64,000 nt of DNA, taken from NCBI RefSeq assembly GCF_029227915.1, contig NC_079876.1:10170001-10234000 (forward strand). Direction: 5' to 3'. Of this stretch, positions 25,685 to 38,136 are shown one piece after another. The stretch is from Hydractinia symbiolongicarpus (lineage: Eukaryota; Cnidaria; Hydrozoa; Anthoathecata; Hydractiniidae). Every line of letters starts with the position of its first letter. The first letter of the stretch is position 1. Below the pieces are notes generated by a model that saw only the letters and a list, made by a program, of their open reading frames with translations, did not search any database and was not told the origin of the DNA. The position numbers and the translations under genes were made by a program.

Positions 25685-28600
25685 ATTAAGTCCCACAGGT
25701 ATTTGTTTCATTGTTAAAAGCGATGCAACCTAGTAATATCAAAACAAATATCGCTAAATACATGTTGGTACGGATACGTGACCCAACCGTTGTATGTCAA
25801 ACGGACTGACACCGTTAGAAAGTCAATGAAATGTAGTTTTTAAAACTGTCGCTATTTCTTAAGCGTGCGATAACGGATAGGATTGGTCCCACAGTAAAGA
25901 ATGACTTATTTATCTAAATCTTTAAATGAAGCGCTACCACAGCGCCCAGTGTAATCGCTGAGTTCCGGCAATCACGTAAAATTAAGAAGAATGTTATTTC
26001 TTGGAGTCCAATTGTCTCATTTATCGCATTTATCAGGTCACAGTCCAAAGTTAGTTCAATTAAGTCCCACAGGTATTCGTTTCATTGTTAAAAGCGATGC
26101 AACCTAGTAATATCAAAAAAAATATCGCTAAATACATGTTGGTACGGATACGTGACCAAACCGTTGTAAGTCAAACGGACTGACACCGTTAGAAAGTCAA
26201 TGAAATGTAGTTTATGAAACTGTTGATATTTCTTCAGCGCGCGATAACGGCTAGGATTGGTCCTACAGTAAAGAATGACTTATTTATCTAAATTTTTAAA
26301 TGAAGCGCTACCACAGCGCCCAGTATAATCACTGAGTTCCGGCAATCCCGTCAAATTAAGAAGAATGTTATTTCTTAGAGTCCAATTGTCTCATTTATCA
26401 CATTTATCAGGTCACAGTCCAAAGTTAGTTCAATTAAGTCAACCAGTCAATCGTTTCATTGTTAAAAGCGATGCAAGCTAGTAATATCAGAAAAATATCG
26501 CTAAATACATGTTGGTACGAATAGGTGACCCAACCGTTGTAACTCAAACAGACTGACACCGTTAGAAAGTCAATGAAATGAAGTTTTTGAAACTGTCGCT
26601 ATTTCTTAAGCGTGCGACAACGAATAGGATTGGTCCCACAGTAAAGAATGACTTATTTATCTAAATTTTTAAATGAAGCGCTACCACAGCGCCCAGTGTA
26701 ATTGCTGAGTTCCGGCAATCACGTAAAATTAAGAAGAATGTTATTTCTTGGAGTCGAATTGTCTCATTTATCGCATTTATCAGGTCACAGTCCAAAGTTA
26801 GTTCAATTAAGTCCCACAGGTATTTGTTTCATTGTTAAAAGCGATGCAACCTAGTAATATCAAAACAAATATCGCTAAATACATGTTGGTACGGATACGT
26901 GACCCAACCGTTGTAAGTCAAACGGACTGACACCGTTAGAAAGTCAATGAAATGTAGTTTATGAAACTGTTGATATTTCTTCAGCGCGCGATAACGGCTA
27001 GGATTGGTCCTACAGTAAAGAATGACTTATTTATCTAAATTTTTAAATGAAGCGCTACCACAGCGCCCAGTATAATCACTGAGTTCCGGCAATCCCGTCA
27101 AATTAAGAAGAATGTTATTTCTTAGAGTCCAATTGTCTCATTTATCACATTTATCAGGTCACAGTCCAAAGTTAGTTCAATTAAGTCAACCAGTCAATCG
27201 TTTCATTGTTAAAAGCGATGCAAGCTAGTAATATCAGAAAAATATCGCTAAATACATGTTGGTACGAATAGGTGACCCAACCGTTGTAACTCAAACAGAC
27301 TGACACCGTTAGAAAGTCAATGAAATGTAGTTTTTGAAACTGTCGCTATTTCTTAAGCGTGCGACAACGAATAGGATTGGTCCCACAGTAAAGAATGACT
27401 TATTTATCTAAATTTTTAAATGAAGCGCTACCACAGCGCCCAGTGTAATTGCTGAGTTCCGGCAATCACGTAAAATTAAGAAGAATGTTATTTCTTGGAG
27501 TCGAATTGTCTCATTTATCGCATTTATCAGGTCACAGTCCAAAGTTAGTTCAATTAAGTCCCACAGGTATTTGTTTCATTGTTAAAAGCGATGCAACCTA
27601 GTAATATCAAAACAAATATCGCTAAATACATGTTGGTACGGATACGTGACCCAACCGTTGTAAGTCAAACGGACTGACACCGTTAGAAAGTCAATGAAAT
27701 GTAGTTTTTGAAACTGTCGCTATTTCTTAAGCGTGCGATAACGGATAGGATTGGTCCCACAGTAAAGAATGACTTATTTATCTAAATCTTTAAATGAAGC
27801 GCTACCAAAGCGCCCAGTGTAATCGCTGAGTTCCGGCAATCACGTAAAATTAAGAAGAATGTTATTTCTTGGAGTCCAATTGTCTCATTTATCGCATTTA
27901 TCAGGTCACAGTCCAAAGTTAGTTCAATTAAGTCCCACAGGTATTCGTTTCATTGTTAAAAGCGTTGCAACCTAGTAATATCAGATAAATATCGCTAAAT
28001 ACATGTTGGTACGAATAGGTGACCCAACCGTTGTAACTCAAACAGACTGACACCGTTAGAAAGTCAATGAAATGTAGTTTTTGAAACTGTCGCTATTTCT
28101 TAAGCGCGCGATAACGGATAGGATTGGTCCCACAGTAAAGAATGACTTATTTATCTAAATTTTTAAATGAAGCACTACCACAGCGCCCAGTGTAATCGCT
28201 GAGTTCCGGCAATCACGTAAAATTAAGAAGAATGTTATTTCTTGGAGTCCAATTGTCTCATTTATCATATTTATCAGGTTGCAGTCCAAAGTTAGTTCAA
28301 TTAAGTCCCACAGGCATTCGTTTCATTGTTAAAAGCGATGCAACCTAGTAATATCAAAACAAATATCGCTAAATACATGTTGGTACGGATACGTGACCCA
28401 ACCGTTGTAACTTAAACGGACTGACACCGTTAGAAAGTCAATGAAATGTAGTTTATGAAACTGTTGATATTTCTTCAGCGCGCGATAACGGCTAGGATTG
28501 GTCCCACAGTAAAGAATGACTTATTATATAAATTTTTAAATCAAGCGCTACCACAGCGCCCAGTGTAATCGCTGAGTTCCGGCAATCCCGTCAAATTAAG

Positions 28601-31262
28601 AAGAATGTTATTTCTTAGAGTCCAATTGTCTCAGTTATCACATTTATCAGGTCACAGTCCAAAGTTAGTTCAATTAAGTCCCACAGGTATTTGTTTCATT
28701 GTTAAAAGCGATGCAACCTAGTAATATCAAAACAAATATCGCTAAATACATGTTGGTACGGATACGTGACCCAACCGTTGTATGTCAAACGGACTGACAC
28801 CGTTAGAAAGTCAATGAAATGTAGTTTTTAAAACTGTCGCTATTTCTTAAGCGTGCGATAACGGATAGGATTGGTCCCACAGTAAAGAATGACTTATTTA
28901 TCTAAATCTTTAAATGAAGCGCTACCACAGCGCCCAGTGTAATCGCTGAGTTCCGGCAATCACGTAAAATTAAGAAGAATGTTATTTCTTGGAGTCCAAT
29001 TGTCTCATTTATCGCATTTATCAGGTCACAGTCCAAAGTTAGTTCAATTAAGTCCCACAGGTATTCGTTTCATTGTTAAAAGCGATGCAACCTAGTAATA
29101 TCAAAAAAAATATCGCTAAATACATGTTGGTACAGATACGTGATCCAACCGTTGTAAGTCAAACGGACTGACACCGTTAGAAAGTCAATGAAATGTAGTT
29201 TATGAAACTGTTGATATTTCTTCAGCGCGCGATAACGGCTAGGATTGGTCCTACAGTAAAGAATGACTTATTTATCTAAATTTTTAAATGAAGCGCTACC
29301 ACAGCGCCCAGTATAATCACTGAGTTCCGGCAATCCCGTCAAATTAAGAAGAATGTTATTTCTTAGAGTCCAATTGTCTCATTTATCACATTTATCAGGT
29401 CACAGTCCAAAGTTAGTTCAATTAAGTCAACCAGTCAATCGTTTCATTGTTAAAAGCGATGCAAGCTAGTAATATCAGAAAAATATCGCTAAATACATGT
29501 TGGTACGAATAGGTGACCCAACCGTTGTAACTCAAACAGACTGACACCGTTAGAAAGTCAATGAAATGTAGTTTTTGAAACTGTCGCTATTTCTTAAGCG
29601 TGCGACAACGAATAGGATTGGTCCCACAGTAAAGAATGACTTATTTATCTAAATTTTTAAATGAAGCGCTACCACAGCGCCCAGTGTAATTGCTGAGTTC
29701 CGGCAATCACGTAAAATTAAGAAGAATGTTATTTCTTGGAGTCGAATTGTCTCATTTATCGCATTTATCAGGTCACAGTCCAAAGTTAGTTCAATTAAGT
29801 CCCACAGGTATTTGTTTCATTGTTAAAAGCGATGCAACCTAGTAATATCAAAACAAATATCGCTAAATACATGTTGGTACGGATACGTGACCCAACCGTT
29901 GTAAGTCAAACGGACTGACACCGTTAGAAAGTCAATGAAATGTAGTTTATGAAACTGTTGATATTTCTTCAGCGCGCGATAACGGCTAGGATTGGTCCTA
30001 CAGTAAAGAATGACTTATTTATCTAAATTTTTAAATGAAGCGCTACCACAGCGCCCAGTATAATCACTGAGTTCCGGCAATCCCGTCAAATTAAGAAGAA
30101 TGTTATTTCTTAGAGTCCAATTGTCTCATTTATCACATTTATCAGGTCACAGTCCAAAGTTAGTTCAATTAAGTCAACCAGTCAATCGTTTCATTGTTAA
30201 AAGCGATGCAAGCTAGTAATATCAGAAAAATATCGCTAAATACATGTTGGTACGAATAGGTGACCCAACCGTTGTAACTCAAACAGACTGACACCGTTAG
30301 AAAGTCAATGAAATGTAGTTTTTGAAACTGTCGCTATTTCTTAAGCGTGCGACAACGAATAGGATTGGTCCCACAGTAAAGAATGACTTATTTATCTAAA
30401 TTTTTAAATGAAGCGCTACCACAGCGCCCAGTGTAATTGCTGAGTTCCGGCAATCACGTAAAATTAAGAAGAATGTTATTTCTTGGAGTCGAATTGTCTC
30501 ATTTATCGCATTTATCAGGTCACAGTCCAAAGTTAGTTCAATTAAGTCCCACAGGTATTTGTTTCATTGTTAAAAGCGATGCAACCTAGTAATATCAAAA
30601 CAAATATCGCTAAATACATGTTGGTACGGATACGTGACCCAACCGTTGTAAGTCAAACGGACTGACACCGTTAGAAAGTCAATGAAATGTAGTTTTTGAA
30701 ACTGTCGCTATTTCTTAAGCGTGCGATAACGGATAGGATTGGTCCCACAGTAAAGAATGACTTATTTATCTAAATCTTTAAATGAAGCGCTACCAAAGCG
30801 CCCAGTGTAATCGCTGAGTTCCGGCAATCACGTAAAATTAAGAAGAATGTTATTTCTTGGAGTCCAATTGTCTCATTTATCGCATTTATCAGGTCACAGT
30901 CCAAAGTTAGTTCAATTAAGTCCCACAGGTATTCGTTTCATTGTTAAAAGCGATGCAACCTAGTAATATCAGATAAATATCGCTAAATACATGTTGGTAC
31001 GAATAGGTGACCCAACCGTTGTAACTCAAACAGACTGACACCGTTAGAAAGTCAATGAAATGTAGTTTTTGAAACTGTCGCTATTTCTTAAGCGCGCGAT
31101 AACGGATAGGATTGGTCCCACAGTAAAGAATGACTTATTTATCTAAATTTTTAAATGAAGCACTACCACAGCGCCCAGTGTAATCGCTGAGTTCCGGCAA
31201 TCACGTAAAATTAAGAAGAATGTTATTTCTTGGAGTCCAATTGTCTCATTTATCATATTTAT
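25685..31262 (+). repeat. 8-monomer-spaced segmental duplication (2988 bp apart)
   Basis: The stretch about 25685-28274 is repeated at about 28673-31262. Markers exactly 2988 bp apart include unit starts 25814 and 28802, 'cgtgcgacaacgaat' at 26611 and 29599 and again at 27358 and 30346, and 'gctaccaaagcgccc' at 27801 and 30789. Inside each copy there is a 2-monomer tandem duplication (747 bp), seen from the paired 'gcgacaacgaatagg' units. That inner duplication therefore predates the larger one. The copies stop matching where 'caggttgcagtcc' (28275) faces 'caggctgcagttc' (31263). Confidence 0.82.
28430..28801 (+). repeat. Hybrid monomer at an in-register recombination junction
   Basis: The 5' part of this unit ('gtttatgaaactg', 'gacttattatataaa', 'taaatcaagcgc', 'cagttatcacattt') matches the unit around 32253. 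Its 3' part from about 28680 ('ccacaggtatttgtttc', 'ttgtatgtcaaacgg') matches the following unit near 32790. Consequently the spacing to the 32-33 kb copy changes from 3735 bp (ten monomers) before the join to 4108 bp (eleven monomers) after it. Exactly one monomer is missing, with the frame of the repeat preserved, as expected from unequal exchange between neighbouring units. Confidence 0.75.
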
Positions 31263-34200
31263 CAGGCTGCAGTTCAAAGTTAGTTCAATTAAGTCCCACA
31301 GGCATTCGTTTCATTGTTAAAAGCGATGCAACCTAGTAATATCAAAACAAATATCGCTAAATACATGTTAGTACGGATACGTGACCCAACCGTTGTAAGT
31401 CAAACGGACTGACACCGTTAGAAATTCAATGAAATGTAGTTTTTGAAACTGTCGCTATTTCTTAAGCGTGCGATAACGGATAGGATTGGTCCCACAGTAA
31501 AGAATGACTTATTTATCTAAATCTTTAAATGAAGCGCTACCACAGCGCCCAGTGTAATCGCTGAGTTCCGGCAATCACGTAAAATTAAGAAGAATGTTAT
31601 TTCTTGGAGTCCAATTGTCTCATTCATCACACTTATTAGGTCACAGCCCAAAGTTAGTTCAATTAAGTCCCACAGTCAATCGTTTCATTGTTAAAAGCGA
31701 TGCAACCTAGTAATATCAGATAAATATCGCTAAATACATGTTGGTACGAATAGGTGACCCAACCGTTGTAACTCAAACAGACTGACACCGTTAGAAAGTC
31801 AATGAAATGTAGTTTTTGAAACTGTCGCTATTTCTTAAGCGCGCGATAACGGATAGGATTGGTCCCACAGTAAAGAATGACTTATTTATCTAAATTTTTA
31901 AATGAAGCACTACCACAGCGCCCAGTGTAATCGCTGAGTTCCGGCAATCACGTAAAATTAAGAAGAATGTTATTTCTTGGAGTCCAATTGTCTCATTTAT
32001 CATATTTATCAGGTTGCAGTCCAAAGTTAGTTCAATTAAGTCCCACAGGCATTCGTTTCATTGTTAAAAGCGATGCAACCTAGTAATATCAAAACAAATA
32101 TCGCTAAATACATGTTGGTACGGATACGTGACCCAACCGTTGTAACTTAAACGGACTGACACCGTTAGAAAGTCAATGAAATGTAGTTTATGAAACTGTT
32201 GATATTTCTTCAGCGCGCGATAACGGCTAGGATTGGTCCCACAGTAAAGAATGACTTATTATATAAATTTTTAAATCAAGCGCTACCACAGCGCCCAGTG
32301 TAATCGCTGAGTTCCGGCAATCCCGTCAAATTAAGAAGAATGTTATTTCTTAGAGTCCAATTGTCTCAGTTATCACATTTATCAGGTCACAGTCCAAAGT
32401 TAGTTCAATTAAGTCAACCAGTCAATCGTTTCATTGTTAAAAGCGATGCAAGCTAGTATTATCAGAAAAATATCGCTAAATACATGTTGGTACGAATAGG
32501 TGACCCAACCGTTGTAACTCAAACAGACTGACACCGTTAGAAAGTCAATGAAATGTAGTTTTTGAAACTGTCGCTATTTCTTAAGCGTGCGACAACGGAT
32601 AGGATTGGTCCCACAGTAAAGAATGACTTATTTATCTAAATTTTTAAATGAAGCGCTACCACAGCGCCCAGTGTAATTGCTGAGTTCTGGCAATCACGTA
32701 AAATTAAGAAGAATGTTATTTCTTGGAGTCGAATTGTCTCATTTATCGCATTTATCAGGTCACAGTCCAAAGTTAGTTCAATTAAGTCCCACAGGTATTT
32801 GTTTCATTGTTAAAAGCGATGCAACCTAGTAATATCAAAACAAATATCGCTAAATACATGTTGGTACGGATACGTGACCCAACCGTTGTATGTCAAACGG
32901 ACTGACACCGTTAGAAAGTCAATGAAATGTAGTTTTTAAAACTGTCGCTATTTCTTAAGCGTGCGATAACGGATAGGATTGGTCCCACAGTAAAGAATGA
33001 CTTATTTATCTAAATCTTTAAATGAAGCGCTACCACAGCGCCCAGTGTAATCGCTGAGTTCCGGCAATCACGTAAAATTAAGAAGAATGTTATTTCTTGG
33101 AGTCCAATTGTCTCATTTATCGCATTTATCAGGTCACAGTCCAAAGTTAGTTCAATTAAGTCCCACAGGTATTCGTTTCATTGTTAAAAGCGATGCAACC
33201 TAGTAATATCAAAAAAAATATCGCTAAATACATGTTGGTACGGATACGTGACCCAACCGTTGTAAGTCAAACGGACTGACACCGTTAGAAAGTCAATGAA
33301 ATGTAGTTTATGAAACTGTTGATATTTCTTCAGCGCGCGATAACGGCTAGGATTGGTCCTACAGTAAAGAATGACTTATTTATCTAAATTTTTAAATGAA
33401 GCGCTACCACAGCGCCCAGTATAATCACTGAGTTCCGGCAATCCCGTCAAATTAAGAAGAATGTTATTTCTTAGAGTCCAATTGTCTCATTTATCACATT
33501 TATCAGGTCACAGTCCAAAGTTAGTTCAATTAAGTCAACCAGTCAATCGTTTCATTGTTAAAAGCGATGCAAGCTAGTAATATCAGAAAAATATCGCTAA
33601 ATACATGTTGGTACGAATAGGTGACCCAACCGTTGTAACTCAAACAGACTGACACCGTTAGAAAGTCAATGAAATGTAGTTTTTGAAACTGTCGCTATTT
33701 CTTAAGCGTGCGATAACGGATAGGATTGGTCCCACAGTAAAGAATGACTTATTTATCTAAATTTTTAAATGAAGCGCTACCACAGCGCCCAGTGTAATCG
33801 CTGAGTTCCGGCAATCCCGTCAAATTAAGAAGAATGTTATTTCTTAGAGTCCAATTGTCTCATTTATCACATTTATCAGGTCACAGTCCAAAGTTAGTTC
33901 AATTAATCCCACAGTCAATCGTTTCATTGTTAAAAGCGATGCAACCTAGTAATATCGGAAAAATATCGCTAAATACACGTTGGTACGAATAGGTGACCCA
34001 ACCGTTGTAACTCAAACGGACTGACACCGTTAGAAAGTCAATGAAATGTAGTTTTTGAAACTGTCACTATTTCTTCAGCGCGCGATAACGGCTAGGATTG
34101 GTCCCACAGTAAAAAATGACTAATTAATCTAAATTTGTAAATGAAGCACTACCACAGCGCGCAGTGTAATCGCTGAGTTCCGGCAATCATGTCAAATAAA

Positions 34201-36643
34201 GAAGAATGTTATTTCTTGGAGTCCAATTATTTTCATTTATCACATTTATCAGGTCACAGTTCAAAGTTAGTTCAATTAAGTCCCACAGTCAATCGTTTTA
34301 CTGTTAAAAGCGATGCAACCTAGTAATATCAGATAAATATCGCTAAATACGTGTTGGTACGAATATGTGACCCAACAGTTGTAACTCAAACGGACAGACA
34401 CCGCTACAAAGTCAATGAAATGTAGTTTTTAAAACTATCGCTATTTCTTCAGCGCGCGATAACGGATAGGATTGATCCCACAGTAAAGAATGACTTATTT
34501 ATCTAAATTTTTAAATGAAGCGCTACCACAGCGCCCAGTGTAATTGCTGAGTTCCGGCAATCACGTAAAATTAAGAAGAATGTTATTTCTTGGAGTCGAA
34601 TTGTCTCATTTATCGCATTTATCAGGTCACAGTCCAAAGTTAGTTCAATTAAGTCCCTAAGGTATTTGTTTCATTGTTAAAAGCGATGCAACCTAGTAAT
34701 ATCAAAACAAATATCGCTAAATACATGTTGGTACGGATACGTGATCCAACCGTTGTAAGTCAAACGGACTGACACCGTTAGAAAGTCAATGAAATGTAGT
34801 TTATGAAACTGTTGATATTTCTTCAGCGCGCGATAACGGCTAGGATTGCTCCCACAGTAAAGAATGACTTATTTATATAAATGTTTAAATGAAGCGCTAC
34901 CACAGCGCCCAGTGTAATCGCTGAGTTCCGGCAATCCCGTCAAATTAAGAAGAATGTTATTTCTTAGAGTCCAATTGTCTCAGTTATCACATTTATCAGG
35001 TCACAGTCCAAAGTTAGTTCAATTAAGTCAACCAGTCAATCGTTTCATTGTTAAAAGCGATGCAAGCTAGTAATATCAGAAAAATATCGCTGAATACATG
35101 TTGGTACGAATAGGTGACCCAACCGTTGTAACTCAAACAGACTGACACCGTTAGAAAGTCAATGAAATGTAGTTTTTGAAACTGTCGCTATTTCTTAAGC
35201 GTGCAATAACGGATAGGATTGGTCCCACAGTAAAGAATGACTTATTTATCTAAATTTTTAAATGAAGCGCTACCACAGCGCCCAGTGTAATTGCTGAGTT
35301 CCGGCAATCACGTAAAATTAAGAAGAATGTTATTTCTTGGAGTCGAATTGTCTCATTTATCGCATTTATCAGGTCACAGTCCAAAGTTAGTTCAATTAAG
35401 TCCCACAGGTATTTGTTTCATTGTTAAAAGCGATGCAACCTAGTAATATCAAAACAAATATCGCTAAATACATGTTGGTACCGATACGTGACCCAACCGT
35501 TGTAAGTCAAACGGACTGACACCGTTAGAAAGTCAATGAAATGTAGTTTTTGAAACTGTCGCTATTTCTTAAGCGTGCGATAACGGATAGGATTGGTCCC
35601 ACAGTAAAGAATGACTTATTTATCTAAATCTTTAAATGAAGCGCTACCACAGCGCCCAGTGTAATCGCTGAGTTCCTGCAATCACGTAAAATTAAAAAGA
35701 ATGTTATTTCTTGGAGTCCAATTGTCTCATTTATCACATTTATCAGGTCACAGTCCAAAGTTAGTTCAATTAAGTCAACCAGTCAATCGTTTCATTGTTA
35801 AAAGCGATGCAAGCTAGTAATATCAGAAAAATATCGCTAAATACATGTTGGTACGAATAGGTGACCCAACCGTTGTAACTCAAACAGACTGACACCGTTA
35901 GAAAGTCAATGAAATGTAGTTTTTGAAACTGTCGCTATTTCTTAAGCGTGCGATAACGGATAGGATTGGTCCCACAGTAAAAAATGACTTATTTATCTAA
36001 ATTTTTAAATGAAGGGCTACCACAGCGCCCAGTGTAATCGCTGAGTTCCGGCAATCCCGTCAAATTAAGAAGAATGTTATTTCTTAGAGTCCAATTGCCT
36101 CATTTATCACATTTATCAGGTCACAGTCCAAAGTTAGTTCAATTAATCCCACAGTCAATCGTTTCATTGTTAAAAGCGATGCAACCTAGTAATATCGGAA
36201 AAATATCGCTAAATACACGTTGGTACGAATAGGTGACCCAACCGTTGTAACTCAAACGGACTGACACCGTTAGAAAGTCAATGAAATGTAGTTTTTGAAA
36301 CTGTCACTATTTCTTCAGCGCGCGATAACGGCTAGGATTGTTCCCACAGTAAAAAATGACTAATTAATCTAAATTTGTAAATGAAGCACTACCACAGCGC
36401 GCAGTGTAATCGCTGAGTTCCGGCAATCATGTCAAATTGAGAAGAATGTTATTTCTTGGAGTCCAATTATTTTCATTTATCACATTTATCAGGTCACAGT
36501 CCAAAGTTAGTTCAATTAAGTCCCACAGGTATTTGTTTCATTGTTAAAAGCGATGCAACCTAGTAATATCAAAACAAATATCGCTAAATACATGTTGGTA
36601 CGGATACGTGACCCAACCGTTGTAAGTCAAACGGACTGACACC
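31263..36643 (+). repeat. Array segment including third copy of the 6-monomer series
   Basis: From about 31.0 to 33.2 kb the unit order repeats that of 19.0-21.2 and 21.2-23.5 kb, displaced by 26 and 32 monomers. Evidence is 'caggctgcagttc' at 31263, 'gttagaaattc' at 31418 and 'gacttattatataaa' at 32253. From about 33.3 kb onward units of the 'aatacacgttgg' and 'aaatttgtaaatg' types (for example near 33975 and 34131) alternate with 'gtcgaattgtctc' and 'aaatctttaaatg' types. All remain head to tail and in register. Confidence 0.7.
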
Positions 36644-37763
36644 GTTAGAAAATCAATGAAATGTAGTGTTTGAAACTGTCGCTATTTCTTAAGCGTGCGA
36701 TAACGGATAGGATTGGTCCCACAGTAAAGAATGACTTATTTATCTAAATCTTTAAATGAAGCGCTACCACAGCGCCCAGTGTAATCGCTGAGTTCCGGCA
36801 ATCACGTAAAATTAAGAAGAATGTTATTTCTTGGAGTCCAATGGTCTCATTTATCGCATTTATCAGGTCACAGTCCAAAGTTAGTTCAATTAAGTCCCAC
36901 AGGTATTCATTTCATTCTTAAAAGCGATGCAACCTAGTAATATCAAAACAAATATCGCTAAATACATGTTGGTACGGATACGTGACCCAACCGTTGTAAC
37001 TCAAACAGACTGACACCGTTAGAAAGTCAATGAAATGTAGTTTTTGAAACTGTCGCTATTTCTTAAGCGTGCGATAACGGTTAGGATTGGTCCCACAGTA
37101 AAGAATGACTTATTTATCTAAATTTTTAAATGAAGCGCTACCACAGCGCCCAGTGTAATCGCTGAGTTCCGGCAATCCCGTCAAATTAAGAAGAATGTTA
37201 TTTCTTAGAGTCCAATTGTCTCATTTATCACATTTATCAGGTCACAGTCCAAATTTACTTCAATTAATCCCACAGTCAATCGTTTCATTGTTAAAAGCGA
37301 TGCAACCTAGTAATATCGGGAAAATATCGCTAAATACACGTTGGTACGAATAGGTGACCCAACCGTTGTAACTCAAACGGACTGACACCGTTAGAAAGTC
37401 AATGAAATGTAGTTTTTGAAACTGTCACTATTTCTTCAGCGCGCGATAACGGCTAGGATTGGTCCCACAGTAAAAAATGACTAATTAATCTAAATTTTTA
37501 AATGAAGCACTACCACAGCGCGCAGTGTAATCGCTGAGTTCCGGCAATCATGTCAAATTGAGAAGAATGTTATTTCTTGGAGTCCAATTATTTTCATTTA
37601 TCACATTTATCAGGTCACAGTTCAAAGTTAGTTCAATTAAGTCCCACAGTCAATCGTTTTACTGTTAAAAGCGATGCAACCTAGTAATAACAGATAAATA
37701 TCGCTAAATACGTGTTGGTACGAATATGTGACCCAACAGTTGTAACTCAAACGGACAGACACC

Positions 37764-38136
37764 GCTACAAAGTCAATGAAATGTAGTTTTTAAAACTATC
37801 GCTATTTCTTCAGCGCGCGATAACGGATAGGATTGGTCCCACAGTAAAGAATGACTTTTTTATCTAAATTTTTAAATGAAGCGCTACCACAGCGCCCAGT
37901 AAAATCACTGAGTTCCGGCAATCACGTCAAATTAAGAAGAATGTTATTTCTTGGAGTCCAATTGTCTCATTTATCATATTTATCAGGTCGCAGTCCAAAG
38001 TTTGTTCAATTAAGTCCCACAGTCAATCGTTTCATTGTTAAAAGCGATGTAACCTAGTAATATCAACAAAAATATCGCTGAATACATGTTGGTGCGAATA
38101 TGTAAGGCAACCGTTGTAACTCAAACGGACTGACAC
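37764..38136 (+). repeat. Distinct monomer variant type with 'atgtaaggcaacc'
   Basis: This unit type is recognised by 'gacttttttatctaaa', 'aggtcgcagtcc', 'gtttgttcaatt', 'gatgtaacctag', 'atcaacaaaaatatcgctg' and 'gttggtgcgaatatg'. It occurs four times, with 'aatatgtaag' at 38097, 46311, 47805 and 50420 (22, 4 and 7 monomers apart). The unit that follows it usually starts 'gctacaaagtc' and carries 'ggatcggtcccac' and 'cttatttctctaaa'. A short frame is open here only because the usual 'gtgtaatcg' reads 'gtaaaatca'; it is not supported as a gene. Confidence 0.75.
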
